From assembly GCA_947471745.1 (NCBI GenBank), contig CANJKZ010000536.1, forward strand, positions 310,001 through 374,000: a stretch of 64,000 nt of DNA, in the 5' to 3' direction. Shown piece by piece: positions 1 to 10,209 of the stretch. Position numbers and translations under genes: made by a program. The stretch comes from Closterium sp. Naga37s-1 (Eukaryota > Streptophyta > Zygnematophyceae > Desmidiales > Closteriaceae). Below the pieces are notes generated by a model. It was given only the letters and a program-made list of their open reading frames with translations. It did not search any database and had not been told where the DNA came from. Position 1 is the first letter of the stretch. Each line of letters begins with the position of its first letter.

Positions 1-1062
1 TATTCGATATACGTTCAAACTCGCTTCTAGTTTACTGCGACTGAGAAAACATTGCGCTCAGAAGCGTACGTCGATGTATGTTATTGTGTACAGCCTAGGT
101 AGGCAGCCATCGTATCGCGTCTCACGATTCCACGAGTTGTCGTGCGACAACCCCCTCCCACACGCCACGCAACACAACCCCTTGACTTGGTACTGTAGCC
201 ACCCCAGCCTGTCATTGCCAAGCAACCATACCTCGCCTTGGCTCAAGCTGGCAGCTTCGGAACCCACTTAGATCAGCTCACGGGGTGCTGTGCTTGAACC
301 AAAACACCACTTCCGGTTCGGCAAGCATAAACTTTTCTCCGTGTGGTGTGGGTTGCGCCGGGTTTTCCCGTGCCACGAGCCCGAACCTGATTGTTCCGCG
401 CTACGCTGGGCCGCTGCCTTCGCTCACGTGAGGGGACGGGCGGTGCCCGAACCAAATTCCTCCCCCCTTCGCCATGCGGCAACCCCAAAACTTCCGCCAG
501 CCTCCTGCTAGTGGCTCCGCGGCTGCCTAGTTTCCCCTCGGTTGCGGGGCTGCCCTTCCCCACCAGATGGCCCTCCTCTGACGAGAAGACGTGACTAGAC
601 TGCGAGAGCGCATCAGCAAAGAGTAGCGCAGCGAGAGTACTGCGAGGGCTCCATCCAGCTATTACACCCTGTTTCTCGCTACACTGACCCGCGCGTAACT
701 GGCAGGCTGGCCTTGTCCTATTCGATTTGCCCAAATAAACCATACCAAATCCTAAATCAACCAGCCTCAACCGAGCTTTTTCACTCTGGAAGTCAGTATA
801 GCGGACGTCAGTATGGCGAGAAAGAGGGTGTACTGTTCGACCGCATCAGCGACAACAATCAATGCACTTCTAGAACATCGCGAAGGAAGGAACCTGGGAA
901 TATACCTCCCAGAGTTGACTCATCCAGCCAGTCAGTTCGTAAAGTTCGTTGACGAACAACCAAAACGTTTATCTAGTTAGCAGGCCGTGGCTAGATGATC
1001 GCCTTCTTCTCTTCAAGCAGAGTGGTACGCGTGTCGCGAATTGCCTTTTGATAGTCGTAAGC
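1..1062. other. Upstream intergenic region and PLC 5' leader
   Basis: I see no convincing gene here. Short open frames exist on both strands, but none shows a recognisable domain or a splice structure that extends it. The right-hand part should contain the promoter and 5' leader of the phospholipase C gene that starts at 1063. No TATA-like element or repeat stands out. Confidence 0.5.
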
Positions 1063-1876
1063 ATGGGGAACTGCTGCTCGGAGGGGAAAGGCGGGGAGCC
1101 TCCGTTCCCTGACGTTCCCGAGTCAGTGAAGCACGTGTTTAAAGAATACGCGGACGAGAACGGCGTGATCACGAGCAAGGCACTGCTTAAGTTCTTCCAG
1201 GAGTACCAGCAGGACAAGGTATCGTCGCTCGCTTGTGGTAACCATTTCGCATGTCCTCGCTGGCGTTGATGTCAATATCAATGAGTGGAGTCAATGAGGT
1301 GACTTGCGATTCGACCTAAGAGCAAGCATGACAAGGTACTGCTGGTCACCTGTGATGTCAATGTAGTATTCGTTTGCTTATCGCAAGAAAGCAGTGACAT
1401 TGACGTGTCTTTCAGCGCTCCCTCTCTTCTGGATCGGCAATATCTATATCATTTGCCTCCGTTTTTTGTCGACGCTTTGCAGGAAGCCTTCAAACGCCTC
1501 AAACCTTTATAATAACAGTTTCGATGCGTTTCAAAACTTCGGCTGAGGTCTGCATTATGTCATTTTGCTAAACGATTTTTTGCAGGGGGTGCTCCATGGA
1601 CCTATCGCGAACCTTCTCCTCTCCTTCCCGAGCACCGGCGGCAAGGAGGAGGCGGCAGCGACGCCGGCGCCCAAGGAGCGAATGTACCGCAGCATGACGT
1701 TCAAGGGCCAGGGCAGCAAGATCACGCAGGCCATGGAAAAGGTGTCGCACACAGTCGGCAGCAAGCTCATGGGCGTCTCAGCGGGGCCCAACGAAGACCG
1801 TTTCTTTCGCGTGCTCATGAACCCCTCTGCGACTGCGCCTATCATCGCCCGGGTAAGAAGGCTAGCGTCGTCCCTC

Positions 1877-1942
<66 letters not shown>

Positions 1943-4900
1943 CTAGCGAAGCGGAATGGGGATCTACAGAGCTGGGAACGGCGACGAACAGATAGGCATA
2001 CCGAAAAGGCAAAGATCGAGATTTCGAGAGATTTTTAACTGGAGCTTATAAGTTCGAAAAATGGTCGTTTCTCGGCTCATCACGAGTGTCATACTCCATG
2101 ACTCGTATGCTCGCTTCCCTCGCTTCGTTTCGCCTGGCTGACGTTTGCTCCGTCGTAACTATCTGTCGCTTCTGTTCGTTCATGGTCGCATGCCTGCTTG
2201 CGACGTTCGCAGGTGTCGCACGACATGAAGCAGCCGATGTCGCACTACTTCATCTTCACGGGCCACAACTCGTACCTGAGTGGTAACCAGCTCACCAGCG
2301 ACAGCAGCGTCAAGCCCATCATCAAGGCGCTGCAGCGCGGCGTACGCGTTATAGAGCTGGATCTGTGGCCCAACAACGAGAAGACGGAGATCGTCGTCAT
2401 GCACGGCGGGTAAGACCCCACCCCCCCCTCCCCCTTTCCCTCCCTCCCCTCCCCCCCCCCCCCCCTCTCCCCCCTCCCCACAAGCCGTCGTTCCCCCCAC
2501 ATTTTCCATCACCCCCGCACGCACCGGCCCCCTTCCCGCCTCCTCTACGCCGTCCCTCCCCACCTTCCCGCTTCCCCCTTCCACCCCTTTTTTTCCACTC
2601 CGGCTGACATTTCTCCTTCACCACCTCCCGCGCCCTCCCCCGCCCCTCCCCCACCATTGCCCCCCGCGCGCAGCACGCTGACGAAGCCGGTGGGGTTCGC
2701 GGATTGCATCACGGCGATCAAGGAGCACGCGTTCGTGGCGTCCGAGTACCCCGTTATTATCACGCTCGAAGACCACCTCACCGCGCCGCTGCAGGCCAAA
2801 GCCGCCCAGGTGAGCGAAGACCAAGGCACCGAGTCAGGCGCCACAAATGTCAATGTCAAGATTATCTTTGGAAAAAGAAATGCATTGCGCCCTGCAAGCG
2901 AAGGCCCTCGGGTGAGTGCAATGAAAGAACAAGCAGCATTGCAATAAGCAGCATTGGAGCGTGCGCCATTGCACCATGCGACATTGCAGCATGTTTCGTT
3001 CCATATATCCCCTTCTTCCCCTCCTCCCCCAACCCCACCCCATCCTGGGCGACACGCTCTACATGCCCAAGGACGGCGACAAGGAGTCCCCGTCGCCCTT
3101 CTCCCTGCGTCGTCTTCTCCTCCCAAATCCCCTCACTGGCATATCTCCGTCCCCTCCCTTCTTCTACCCCTCTCCCCAGACCCTCACGTCCATCCTCGGC
3201 GACACGCTGTACATGCCCAAGGACGGCGACAAGGAGTTCCCGTCGCCCTCCCCCGACCAGCCTCGCTCACTCGTTCCATATACCCCCTTTCCCGCCCCCA
3301 CCCCGTTCAGACCCTCACATCTATCCTCGGAGACACGCTGTACATGCCCAAGCACGGCGACAGGGAGTTCCCGTCGCCCTTCTCGCTGCGCGGCAAGATC
3401 CTGATCTCCACGCAGCCGCCCAAGGGGCCCAAAGAGCTCTCCACCGTCGTCGCCACAGACGACCCCGCCGAGGAGAAGGTGGACGGCAAGCCGGCCGACG
3501 GGGCGGCAGGAGGCGCGGGCGCGGGGGGAGGGGGAGGGGAAGGCGGGGTGGCGGCGGTGGCGAGTGAGGAGCGGCGCGCGAAGGCGAAGGTGCTGGGGCT
3601 GGGGGACGCGGAGAAGGTGCGCGCCAAGGCGGAGAAGGCGCGTGAGGCGGCCAGCGCTGCCCTGAAGGAGGGGCGGCTGCATGAAGTGAACGAGGCAGAG
3701 CTTATGGAGGTGAGAAGAGTGGGGGGGGATGAAAGGGGATGGTAGGTGGGGGGGGGGAGGGATGAAAGGGGAGGGTAGGTGGGGGGGGAGAGGGATGAAA
3801 GGGGAGGGTAGGTGGGGGGGGGGAGAATGAACAGTGGGGGTAGGTTGGGGGGAGGTAGAGGGGTTGGTGGGGGTGGGGAGACAGAGAAGCAGGGCACGGG
3901 GGGCGCGGCGCTGAAGGAGGGGCGGCTGCATGGGGTCAACAAGGCGGAGCTCATAAAGGCGAGAGGGGGGAGGGGAGGGGGATGAAAGGGGATGGTAGGC
4001 TGGGGCTGGGGATCGTGCCTCCGATCGCCTCTCTCCCTCTCTCTCTATCAAACGGTCCTTCGTATTGATTCAGAGAAACATACAGACATACAGGTATATG
4101 GGTGTAGGTTTTCACTGTAACCCTCGAACCCCCCATACCCTTGTGTCAGCATCTACCCCTCCAACGTGTGTAGGACGCCCCCTAGCTGCAGCGGCCAAGG
4201 GTCCGCCCGCATTTGCGGGTGGGCTGCCTCAATTCCGGGACGGGCCTTAGTGTGCAGGGCGTGTGCGGGGCAGCGCTGAAGCGCTACCGCCCAGCGTTGG
4301 CAGAAGTGGCCGGCCATCTTCTTGACCCACTTGGCCGGGCGGCAAGCTGACGGCTTGGCAGCCGGTGGAGGACGGGCTGAGACTCTCAGAGCGAGAGACA
4401 ACAGGGAGAACCAGAGACTACTTCACACTCACCCAGCCTTGTCTTCCCTCGTACCACCCCTCTTCTCCACACCGCACCACCTCCTTCTCTCCTTCCTCTG
4501 TCTCTTTGCAACAGGAGTCGGGCGCGTGGGAGGAGGAGGACGAGGCGGCAGAGCAGCCAGAGCAGCTAGCCCCGGAGTATCGGCGGCTGATTGCCATTCC
4601 GGGCGGCAAACTGACGGCGGGGCAGACGGTGGAGGACGGGCTGAGAGACACCGGCGAGGGGCCGCCCAAGCGCGTGAGCTTCAGCGAATCACAGCTCACC
4701 AACACGACCAAGACGTGCCCCAAGGGGCTCGTGAGGTGAGCACAGAATAAACAGGATGTTTATTGGGCAGGTGAGTGGTGGTGAGTGGTAGTGAGTGGCG
4801 AGACGCGGTGAGGGGCACCCCAAGCGTGTCAGCTTCAGTGAGTCGCAGCTCACCAACACAGCCAAGTCGTGTCCCGAGGGACTTGTGAGGTGCGGGAGAT

Positions 4901-7408
4901 GGCTGGGGTGAGCTGAGGTGAGTGGGAGTGCATGGGCATGGCAAGCAACATGGCCGCTTGCCCATTCCCCCCTCCACCCAACCCCCATTGTTCGCAAGGA
5001 CCGGTCTAACCACTTTCCACCCCTCTCACCTCTCTCCCGCCCGTGTCGCCCTTCCTACCCGCTGCACCATTGCCCCCTCTTTCCTGCCCTGCACCTCCCC
5101 CCAGCTTTACGCCCCACCTATTATCCTTTCGCCCCGTCTCTTACCCGTTGCCTATGTGCCACCCTGCACCTTTGTCCAGCCCTTTACCGTAGTCTTACTT
5201 TCTGCCTCTGTCCTTCCCCCCAGTTTTGGCCCCAACCTATGTTCCCCTCCCTACCTCCCCTCCCCCACATCCCCCCACCGCCCCCACCGGCCCCACCGCC
5301 CCCACCTCCCCCACCTCTCCCACCGCCCCCACCTCCCCCACCTCCCCCACCTCCCCCACCTCCCCCACCTCCCCCACCTCCCCCACCTCCCCCACCTCCC
5401 CCACCTCCCCCACCTCCCCCACCTCCCCCACCTCCCCCACCTCCCCCACCTCCCCCCAGCTTCACGCAGCGCAACCTGCTCCGCATCTACCCCTTCGGGC
5501 TGAGGGTGACGTCATCCAACTATGACCCCATGCCGGCATGGCTGCATGGCGCTCAGATGGTCGCCATGAACATGCAGGTGAGCATGCCTGATGACGTCAT
5601 GTTGAACTATGAACATGAAGGTGAGCATCCATGATGATGTCATGCATAGTCATTAACATGAAGGTGAGTATGCATGTTGACGTCATGCTGAGAGCCGTGA
5701 ACATGCAGGTCAGCTTACATTCACTGTCAAGGTCCAGGTTCCCTGATTTGATACCTGTCACTCTCGTGCTTCTCTCATTCAACCAGCCTCATTCCTCAGC
5801 CACTCGACCCACAACTCTCTTCCGTCTTCCTTCGAAAATCTCTACCTGATCCTCCCCTCACCCTTACTTCCATGCTCAGGACTACTGCTAGTCTAGATCA
5901 TGCATCGCTGCCTCCTTGCCAACTGCACGACCTTTCTTCCCCTCACATTCCCTATCTTCCGTCTTGTTTCCACCACCTTGTTCCTCGCTCGCCCATCATA
6001 ACCAGGGCTACGGCCGGCCTCTGTGGATCGTGCACGGCTTTTTCAGTGCCAATGGCGGGTGCGGCTACCTCAAGAAGCCTGACTTCTACCTCACCCCTGG
6101 GAAGCAGCTGGAGGGGATCTCTGAGGGGGATGAGAGCGCTGCAGGCAGCACCGAAGGGGTCTATGACCCTTCTGTTCCTCGACCCATCCAAATGACCCTC
6201 CGGGTAATGTGACTATTTTGAAGGGTTTCTGGTCCCGCTGGCATACTGATGGCTGCGGAATGCCTGGCTGCGTCTCCACAAACCCCGTTTTAGATTACCC
6301 ATTCTCTCTCATTCTTCTCCCGACCGTCCTCCTAACCCGCCCGTCCCTCTCCCCGTCCTTCTCCATACCCCCCTCCTTCCCCCTACACCCCTCCTTCCCC
6401 TTTCGCCCCTCCTTCCCCTTACCCCCGCCCTCCTTATCCTATGCTTTCCCCTTATTCCTGTCATTCTCATTATCCTATCCTTTGCCTTACCCCCATCCTT
6501 CTCCTTAGCCTCTCCTGCTCCTTACTCTATCCTCTCTTTACCCCCCGCCCTTCTCCTTGCCCCCATCCTTCGCCCTGCCTGCAGGTGCGGGTGGTTGTTG
6601 GCACGGGGTGGTTGGAGCGGTATGGCAAGGGTCACTTTGACACCTACTCCAAACCAGACTTCTACTGCAAAGTAAGATGCCGCTTGCCGTTCCTCTTTTT
6701 AGTTTCCAGAAAAACCCACACTGCAAGCAAACCTTATCTGCAGGCATGAGTATATTGACATGGCACACTGTGTATGGTCCATGTTCCATGCTCAATGCTC
6801 CATGGTGATTTGTGAGTGCTGCCATAGAGATTGCCAATCTCCTAATAAATGCTGTTCTGCTTTACCACCCCACCCATAACCAGGTGAGCATTGAGGGAGC
6901 ACCATCAGACTCAGCAGAGAAGAAGCTTGATACGTGCAGCGACGACTGGTGCCCCTGCTGGGACGGCACTACCTTGGAGTTCCCCCTCATACTGCCCGAA
7001 CTCGCGCTGCTCTGCATTGAGGTAATACTTATGAGGAATTTGTTTAAATAGTCTCTCGCAACGTTTTAGTAACTCACTTGCCTATCTCACCTGCCTCACA
7101 AATTTTCTGCCTGTCTGCCAAACCTGCAGGTTTTAGAGAAAGACCAGTTTAATGACGAGTTCGCAGGGCAGGCAGTACTGCCAGTGGCATCACTCAAGCC
7201 AGGCTTCCGCTGTGTATCGCTGTATGACCGAAAGGGGCATCCTCTTGTGGAGGTTGCTGGAGAGGAGGTTGTGGGGCCACGGTTGCTGTGCCATTTTGAG
7301 ATGGTGTCGTCCAATGAAGCAAACGAATCAAATGAGGACAAGGAGAAAGCGTTTGAAGAACTTCGGAAGGGGGCTCAAAGAAGTGCAGGCGGTAGTTACG
7401 AGGTTTGA
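1063..7408 (+). CDS. PLC: Phosphoinositide-specific phospholipase C (plant-type PI-PLC)
   Basis: Hydrolyses phosphoinositides to inositol phosphates and diacylglycerol at membranes. Eleven phase-consistent exons: 1063-1218, 1586-1852, 2213-2409, 2674-2809, 3311-3709, 4515-4735, 5460-5577, 6006-6203, 6585-6671, 6884-7021, 7130-7408. The order is an EF-hand-like N-terminus, X domain with [17 protein letters not shown] and VIELDLW (exon 3) and ITLEDHL (exon 4), and an acidic/low-complexity X-Y linker (exon 5). The Y domain has [19 protein letters not shown] (exon 7) and [15 protein letters not shown] (exon 8), and a C2 domain covers exons 9-11. The catalytic His of GHNSY, the HGGT motif and the Glu of LEDH are present. 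The start is unusual: MGNCC fits N-myristoylation at Gly2 plus S-acylation at Cys4/Cys5. Partial copies of exons 5, 6 and 7 lie in the flanking introns. The family assignment is secure; the acylation is inferred. Confidence 0.93.
1878..1942. repeat. Poly-T tract of 65 nt in PLC intron 2
   Basis: An uninterrupted run of T lies 26 bases inside intron 2. Read on the minus strand it is a poly-A tail following about 100-250 bases of otherwise unremarkable sequence, which would fit a retroposed element in reverse orientation. I found no clear target-site duplication, so simple slippage is equally possible. Confidence 0.8.
3042..3250 (+). repeat. Two partial copies of PLC exon 5 in intron 4
   Basis: Segments 3042-3110 and 3180-3250 each repeat the first part of exon 5 (real copy 3311-3390) and encode near-identical peptides containing [15 protein letters not shown]. 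The second copy keeps a CCCCAG splice acceptor and starts at the same codon as exon 5, but runs into intron-like sequence without a clear donor. The copies use KDGDKE where the real exon has KHGDRE. They may be dead duplicates or cryptic exons. Confidence 0.9.
3712..3963 (+). repeat. G-rich minisatellite and echo of the PLC exon 5 tail
   Basis: About five copies of a roughly 28-bp unit (GATGAAAGGGGAGGGTAGGT plus a G run) follow the exon 5 donor. They are followed at 3905-3963 by a diverged copy of the exon 5 3' end ([15 protein letters not shown] against [15 protein letters not shown]). The copied segment ends at a degraded donor. Confidence 0.8.
4335..4895 (+). repeat. Echoes of PLC exon 6 on both sides of the exon
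   Basis: Positions 4335-4385 (intron 5) resemble the middle of exon 6 (GGCGGCAA.CTGACGG to GTGGAGGACGGGCTGAGA). Positions 4805-4895 (intron 6) repeat the exon 6 3' end, [13 protein letters not shown], including a usable donor AG|GTGCGG. The real exon is 4515-4735. Confidence 0.8.
5265..5459 (+). repeat. 9-bp (CCCCCACCT)n repeat abutting the PLC exon 7 acceptor
   Basis: Roughly 20 copies of a nine-base unit run directly into the CCCCCCAG acceptor of exon 7, so the repeat supplies the whole polypyrimidine-rich tract. Because nine is a multiple of three it reads as poly-Pro or PTS-type peptides in different frames. None of these is coding. Confidence 0.9.
5578..5717 (+). repeat. Tandem echoes of the PLC exon 7 3' end and donor
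   Basis: The exon end ATGAACATGCAG|GTGAGCATG is followed by about three diverged copies of a 40-50 bp segment, each containing an ATGAACATGNAG|GT(G/C)AG-like junction and a TGATGACGTCATG-like stretch. Each copy therefore offers an alternative donor. Confidence 0.75.
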
Positions 7409-7784
7409 TGGGAACTTTGGTCAGGTTAGGCTGTAAGTAGGTAGTGAGGGGCCTTATGCATTCACTTGAGTTGATGCCTTTAGTCTTGCACAATCTGATG
7501 TATGAAGTGCGGGTAGGTTAGCAGGTAGTCCTCCCAGCCTAAGCTGTCTGTCACATTGCGTTTCTTGAGTTGGGTGGATATCATTACTGTTGCAAATCTC
7601 AGATTGAATTTAGCACTTGTTGCAGACATCCCACTATAACTCTGCATAAAGGCAGACCCTTTGGTTTGCATGATACTATGCATTCCGGCATCCCAACACA
7701 GAAATATGCGGTAGCAAATGCTGGCTACTGCTCGGTTCGGTATAAGACTGAATTTCATCAGCACATCTAGGCACCAATGAGTCA
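7409..7784. other. Convergent intergenic spacer PLC/BZW
   Basis: A short spacer between two genes whose 3' ends face each other, so it should hold both 3' UTRs and poly-A sites. No coding potential or repeat is apparent. A TGTAA motif lies about 20 bases after the PLC stop, but I cannot show it is used. Confidence 0.5.
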
Positions 7785-9815
7785 TCAGTCTTCTTCATCT
7801 GCTTCTTCCAACCATTTGATGAAAGGCTCAAGTGCCTTAACAAACAGCTGCCTGCAAAGCAAGAATTGACTTTAAGTTAGACTCCACCCTCATAGCAAGC
7901 TCAAATATCAAGCCTAACAGCGCAGCCCATGGTACATACCTTCCTTTTGGATTGGAACCCTTGCGGAACCAAAGCATGATGGTGTCCTCTGCGAGGACAT
8001 CACAATCGTAGAGGGTTCTGACGAACTCGGGAAAGAGGCGCTGGATCTTAGCATCCTCATAACACTGCAACTGAATGTGGTAAAGCAGCTCTAGCTCCAT
8101 TTTGGCAGACGAGCACACTGCCTCCAATAGCTTTGCCCAGGATTTGAGCTGCCAAGAAGACCGAATAAAGACCATGAGATGAGACCATGTCAAGACTTTA
8201 CCAAAACCAACTCCTTGCATGGATAAGCAGGTTCCATACATACCTGTCGCAAGGCTGTATTAGAATTCTGTTGCACATTTTTGCCTGACCACTGCACAGC
8301 GCCCATAACTGCATCCCAAACTGTGCGAACAACATCACCATCCGCCAGGCCGCCCTCCTTCTTTTTCTGCTTGACCATGTCGATCACATCACCCACATCT
8401 GTATGCTCTTCCTCAATCATGTCAGCGAGGCCTGTGTGCAGCTCCTTCAGCTTCACATCAAACACCACCTTCTTCTGGTAGTCCGCCAACGCCTTCAGGC
8501 CCTCGTTGCTGCAGCAGCAGTAGAAAACGGTGGGTTCAATTTCACAAGCAGCAACCATAACACATGGAGCAAGACGACTATATACGTTCTTCCATTCAAT
8601 ATCAGCTTCTTGGCATGTGCTTTCAGAAAGTTTTGGCGCCCTATTCTTCGTAACTTCAAGTTGATAGTCGTACCTGAAGTGTTGTGAAAATGCGTCTGGA
8701 GTCCGCTTCTGAGAGGGCATGAACTCGATCAGCCGCTGATCGACTTTCCCTTTCTTGAGCAGACCCACAAGGTCATCCATGTTGGTCTCCACCAGATAGA
8801 CATGGAAGAAGTCCGTAATGAAGCCGAGCGAGGTGCCTTTAGTAACAAGCGTGTCATTAAGGAGGGCTATGAAAATGACATCAGGTGCCAGGCCAGTAAA
8901 CCGCTGTGAGAAGCAGAGGGCTGTCAACACAGCAAGGCGCTTCCTCTCTTCAGGCTCATACATTTCCTGCACCCAACAGCAGAAAGACGATCAGGCTCTA
9001 CTACATCACCGAATCAAACAAGCACCAGCTTGCGAAGAGGCTCGCACCAGAGACTGCACCCAGCGGCGCAGCACGTTCTCCAAGGACTTGATCATGAACG
9101 GACGGCGTCGCAGAATCTTCTGGATGAAAAGGACATGTTTGAGAACCCCCTCCCTTGTGGGTGGAGAACTGAGCACATTCCACGGCTGCCGCTCTGCCCC
9201 CTCCTCTGGCTTGGTTGTGCCAGGCTGCATACGACCGCCGCTAAGGACCACCTGCGGAGAAGATAAAAGAAAAACATTATGACTAAGAATGCGACCCAGG
9301 TAACTTTCGACTGCGTAGACGGGATGCAGGGGTTTAAGAGGTAATACCTCGAAGAATGTCTCCCCATATCGAGAAAAATCGAGTTCGGAAGAGTCGATAT
9401 CCTTCGCTATAAGCTCCTGCAACACATAAAGAAATAATGTCAGCTCCGAGACCCTCGTTCCGATCAGCTGAGATGACACAGCTCTGCAGCTCACCAAATC
9501 CCCCTGGTGATCCGTGTAGATGTGGACGATCGCATCTGCAAAGCTGGTCGGATCTAAAGGAACCGCAATATTCCTTTTGCGGGTCTTGATCCGCGTGCCA
9601 CTGGAAAGCGAAATCACCGAATTAGCTCAAACCACTGCAAAGAGAAATGAGAAAAACAAGACACCATCGCACTTACCCGAGAGTGGGCTTCTCCTTGGAG
9701 CTGGAAAGACACAAATGTGACAGAAATAGACAAAAACATTTTCCATCAGGGCTGTATGCGGAGCAGCGGACGGGACAACAACTGAGGCCAAACGCGAAAA
9801 ATCTACGAACCTCAT
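7785..9815 (-). CDS. BZW: eIF5-mimic protein (BZW / 5MP, W2-domain protein)
   Basis: Translation regulator that mimics the eIF5 C-terminal domain and competes for eIF2, tightening start-codon selection in the cytosol (family knowledge). Nine exons, phase-consistent, about 413 residues: 9811-9815, 9677-9700, 9495-9600, 9348-9416, 9048-9251, 8674-8966, 8244-8508, 7940-8148, 7785-7851. The N-terminus contains KPTLGGTRIKTRKRN, matching the BZW signature. The middle (LENVLRRWVQSLEMYEPEER, LGFITDFFHVYL) is helical MIF4G-like. The C-terminal W2 domain holds KSWAKLLEAV, YHIQLQCYEDAKIQ and ends FIKWLEEADEED. Length matches animal BZW1/2 (about 419). The first coding exon is only five bases (ATGAG), chosen because it restores MSSKEKPTLG. 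Introns are short and repeat-free. Confidence 0.92.
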
Positions 9816-10209
9816 AAACCTGCCGGGGAAAACAAGGAAAATAGGCCGAATTCTATTGCAAGCCAATAACTGGCTTGTTTAGGTGGTTCTAGGAGATGGT
9901 TGTGTGAAGCAGGAAGATCTTGAAAGCGGCGTGGATGACACACCAACAGCAACAAAATGCGGTGACAGCACGCACTTGGATCAGTTGGGTTGGACAGGAC
10001 GGATGTGGATAGGCGTTTTGCAATGACCAGTGGACAAATCCCCGCTTTCAGAAGGAACCGTTTGAAAGTGCATCAAGAAAGTGTGGTTGCTTTGAAGAAA
10101 ACAAGGAGACTGTATGAAGCATTTTTATAGAACAAAACTTCCTACAATGCCTTATAATCTTGATACACCTACAGCCACGTATGTAAATAGATGCTACAAC
10201 CATTTGCCC
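9816..10209. other. Spacer between BZW 5' end and RFC1 3' end
   Basis: Both neighbours are on the minus strand. The spacer must hold the BZW promoter/leader and the RFC1 3' UTR. It is AT-rich compared with most of the window. I see no gene in it. Confidence 0.5.

Noticed and set aside
273-770. 165-codon minus-strand frame before PLC
   Set aside because: No recognisable domain, no splice continuation, composition like random GC-rich sequence.
5226-5525. PTSPTSPTS-type repeat protein
   Set aside because: Frame through the (CCCCCACCT)n intron repeat before PLC exon 7; not bounded by splice sites.
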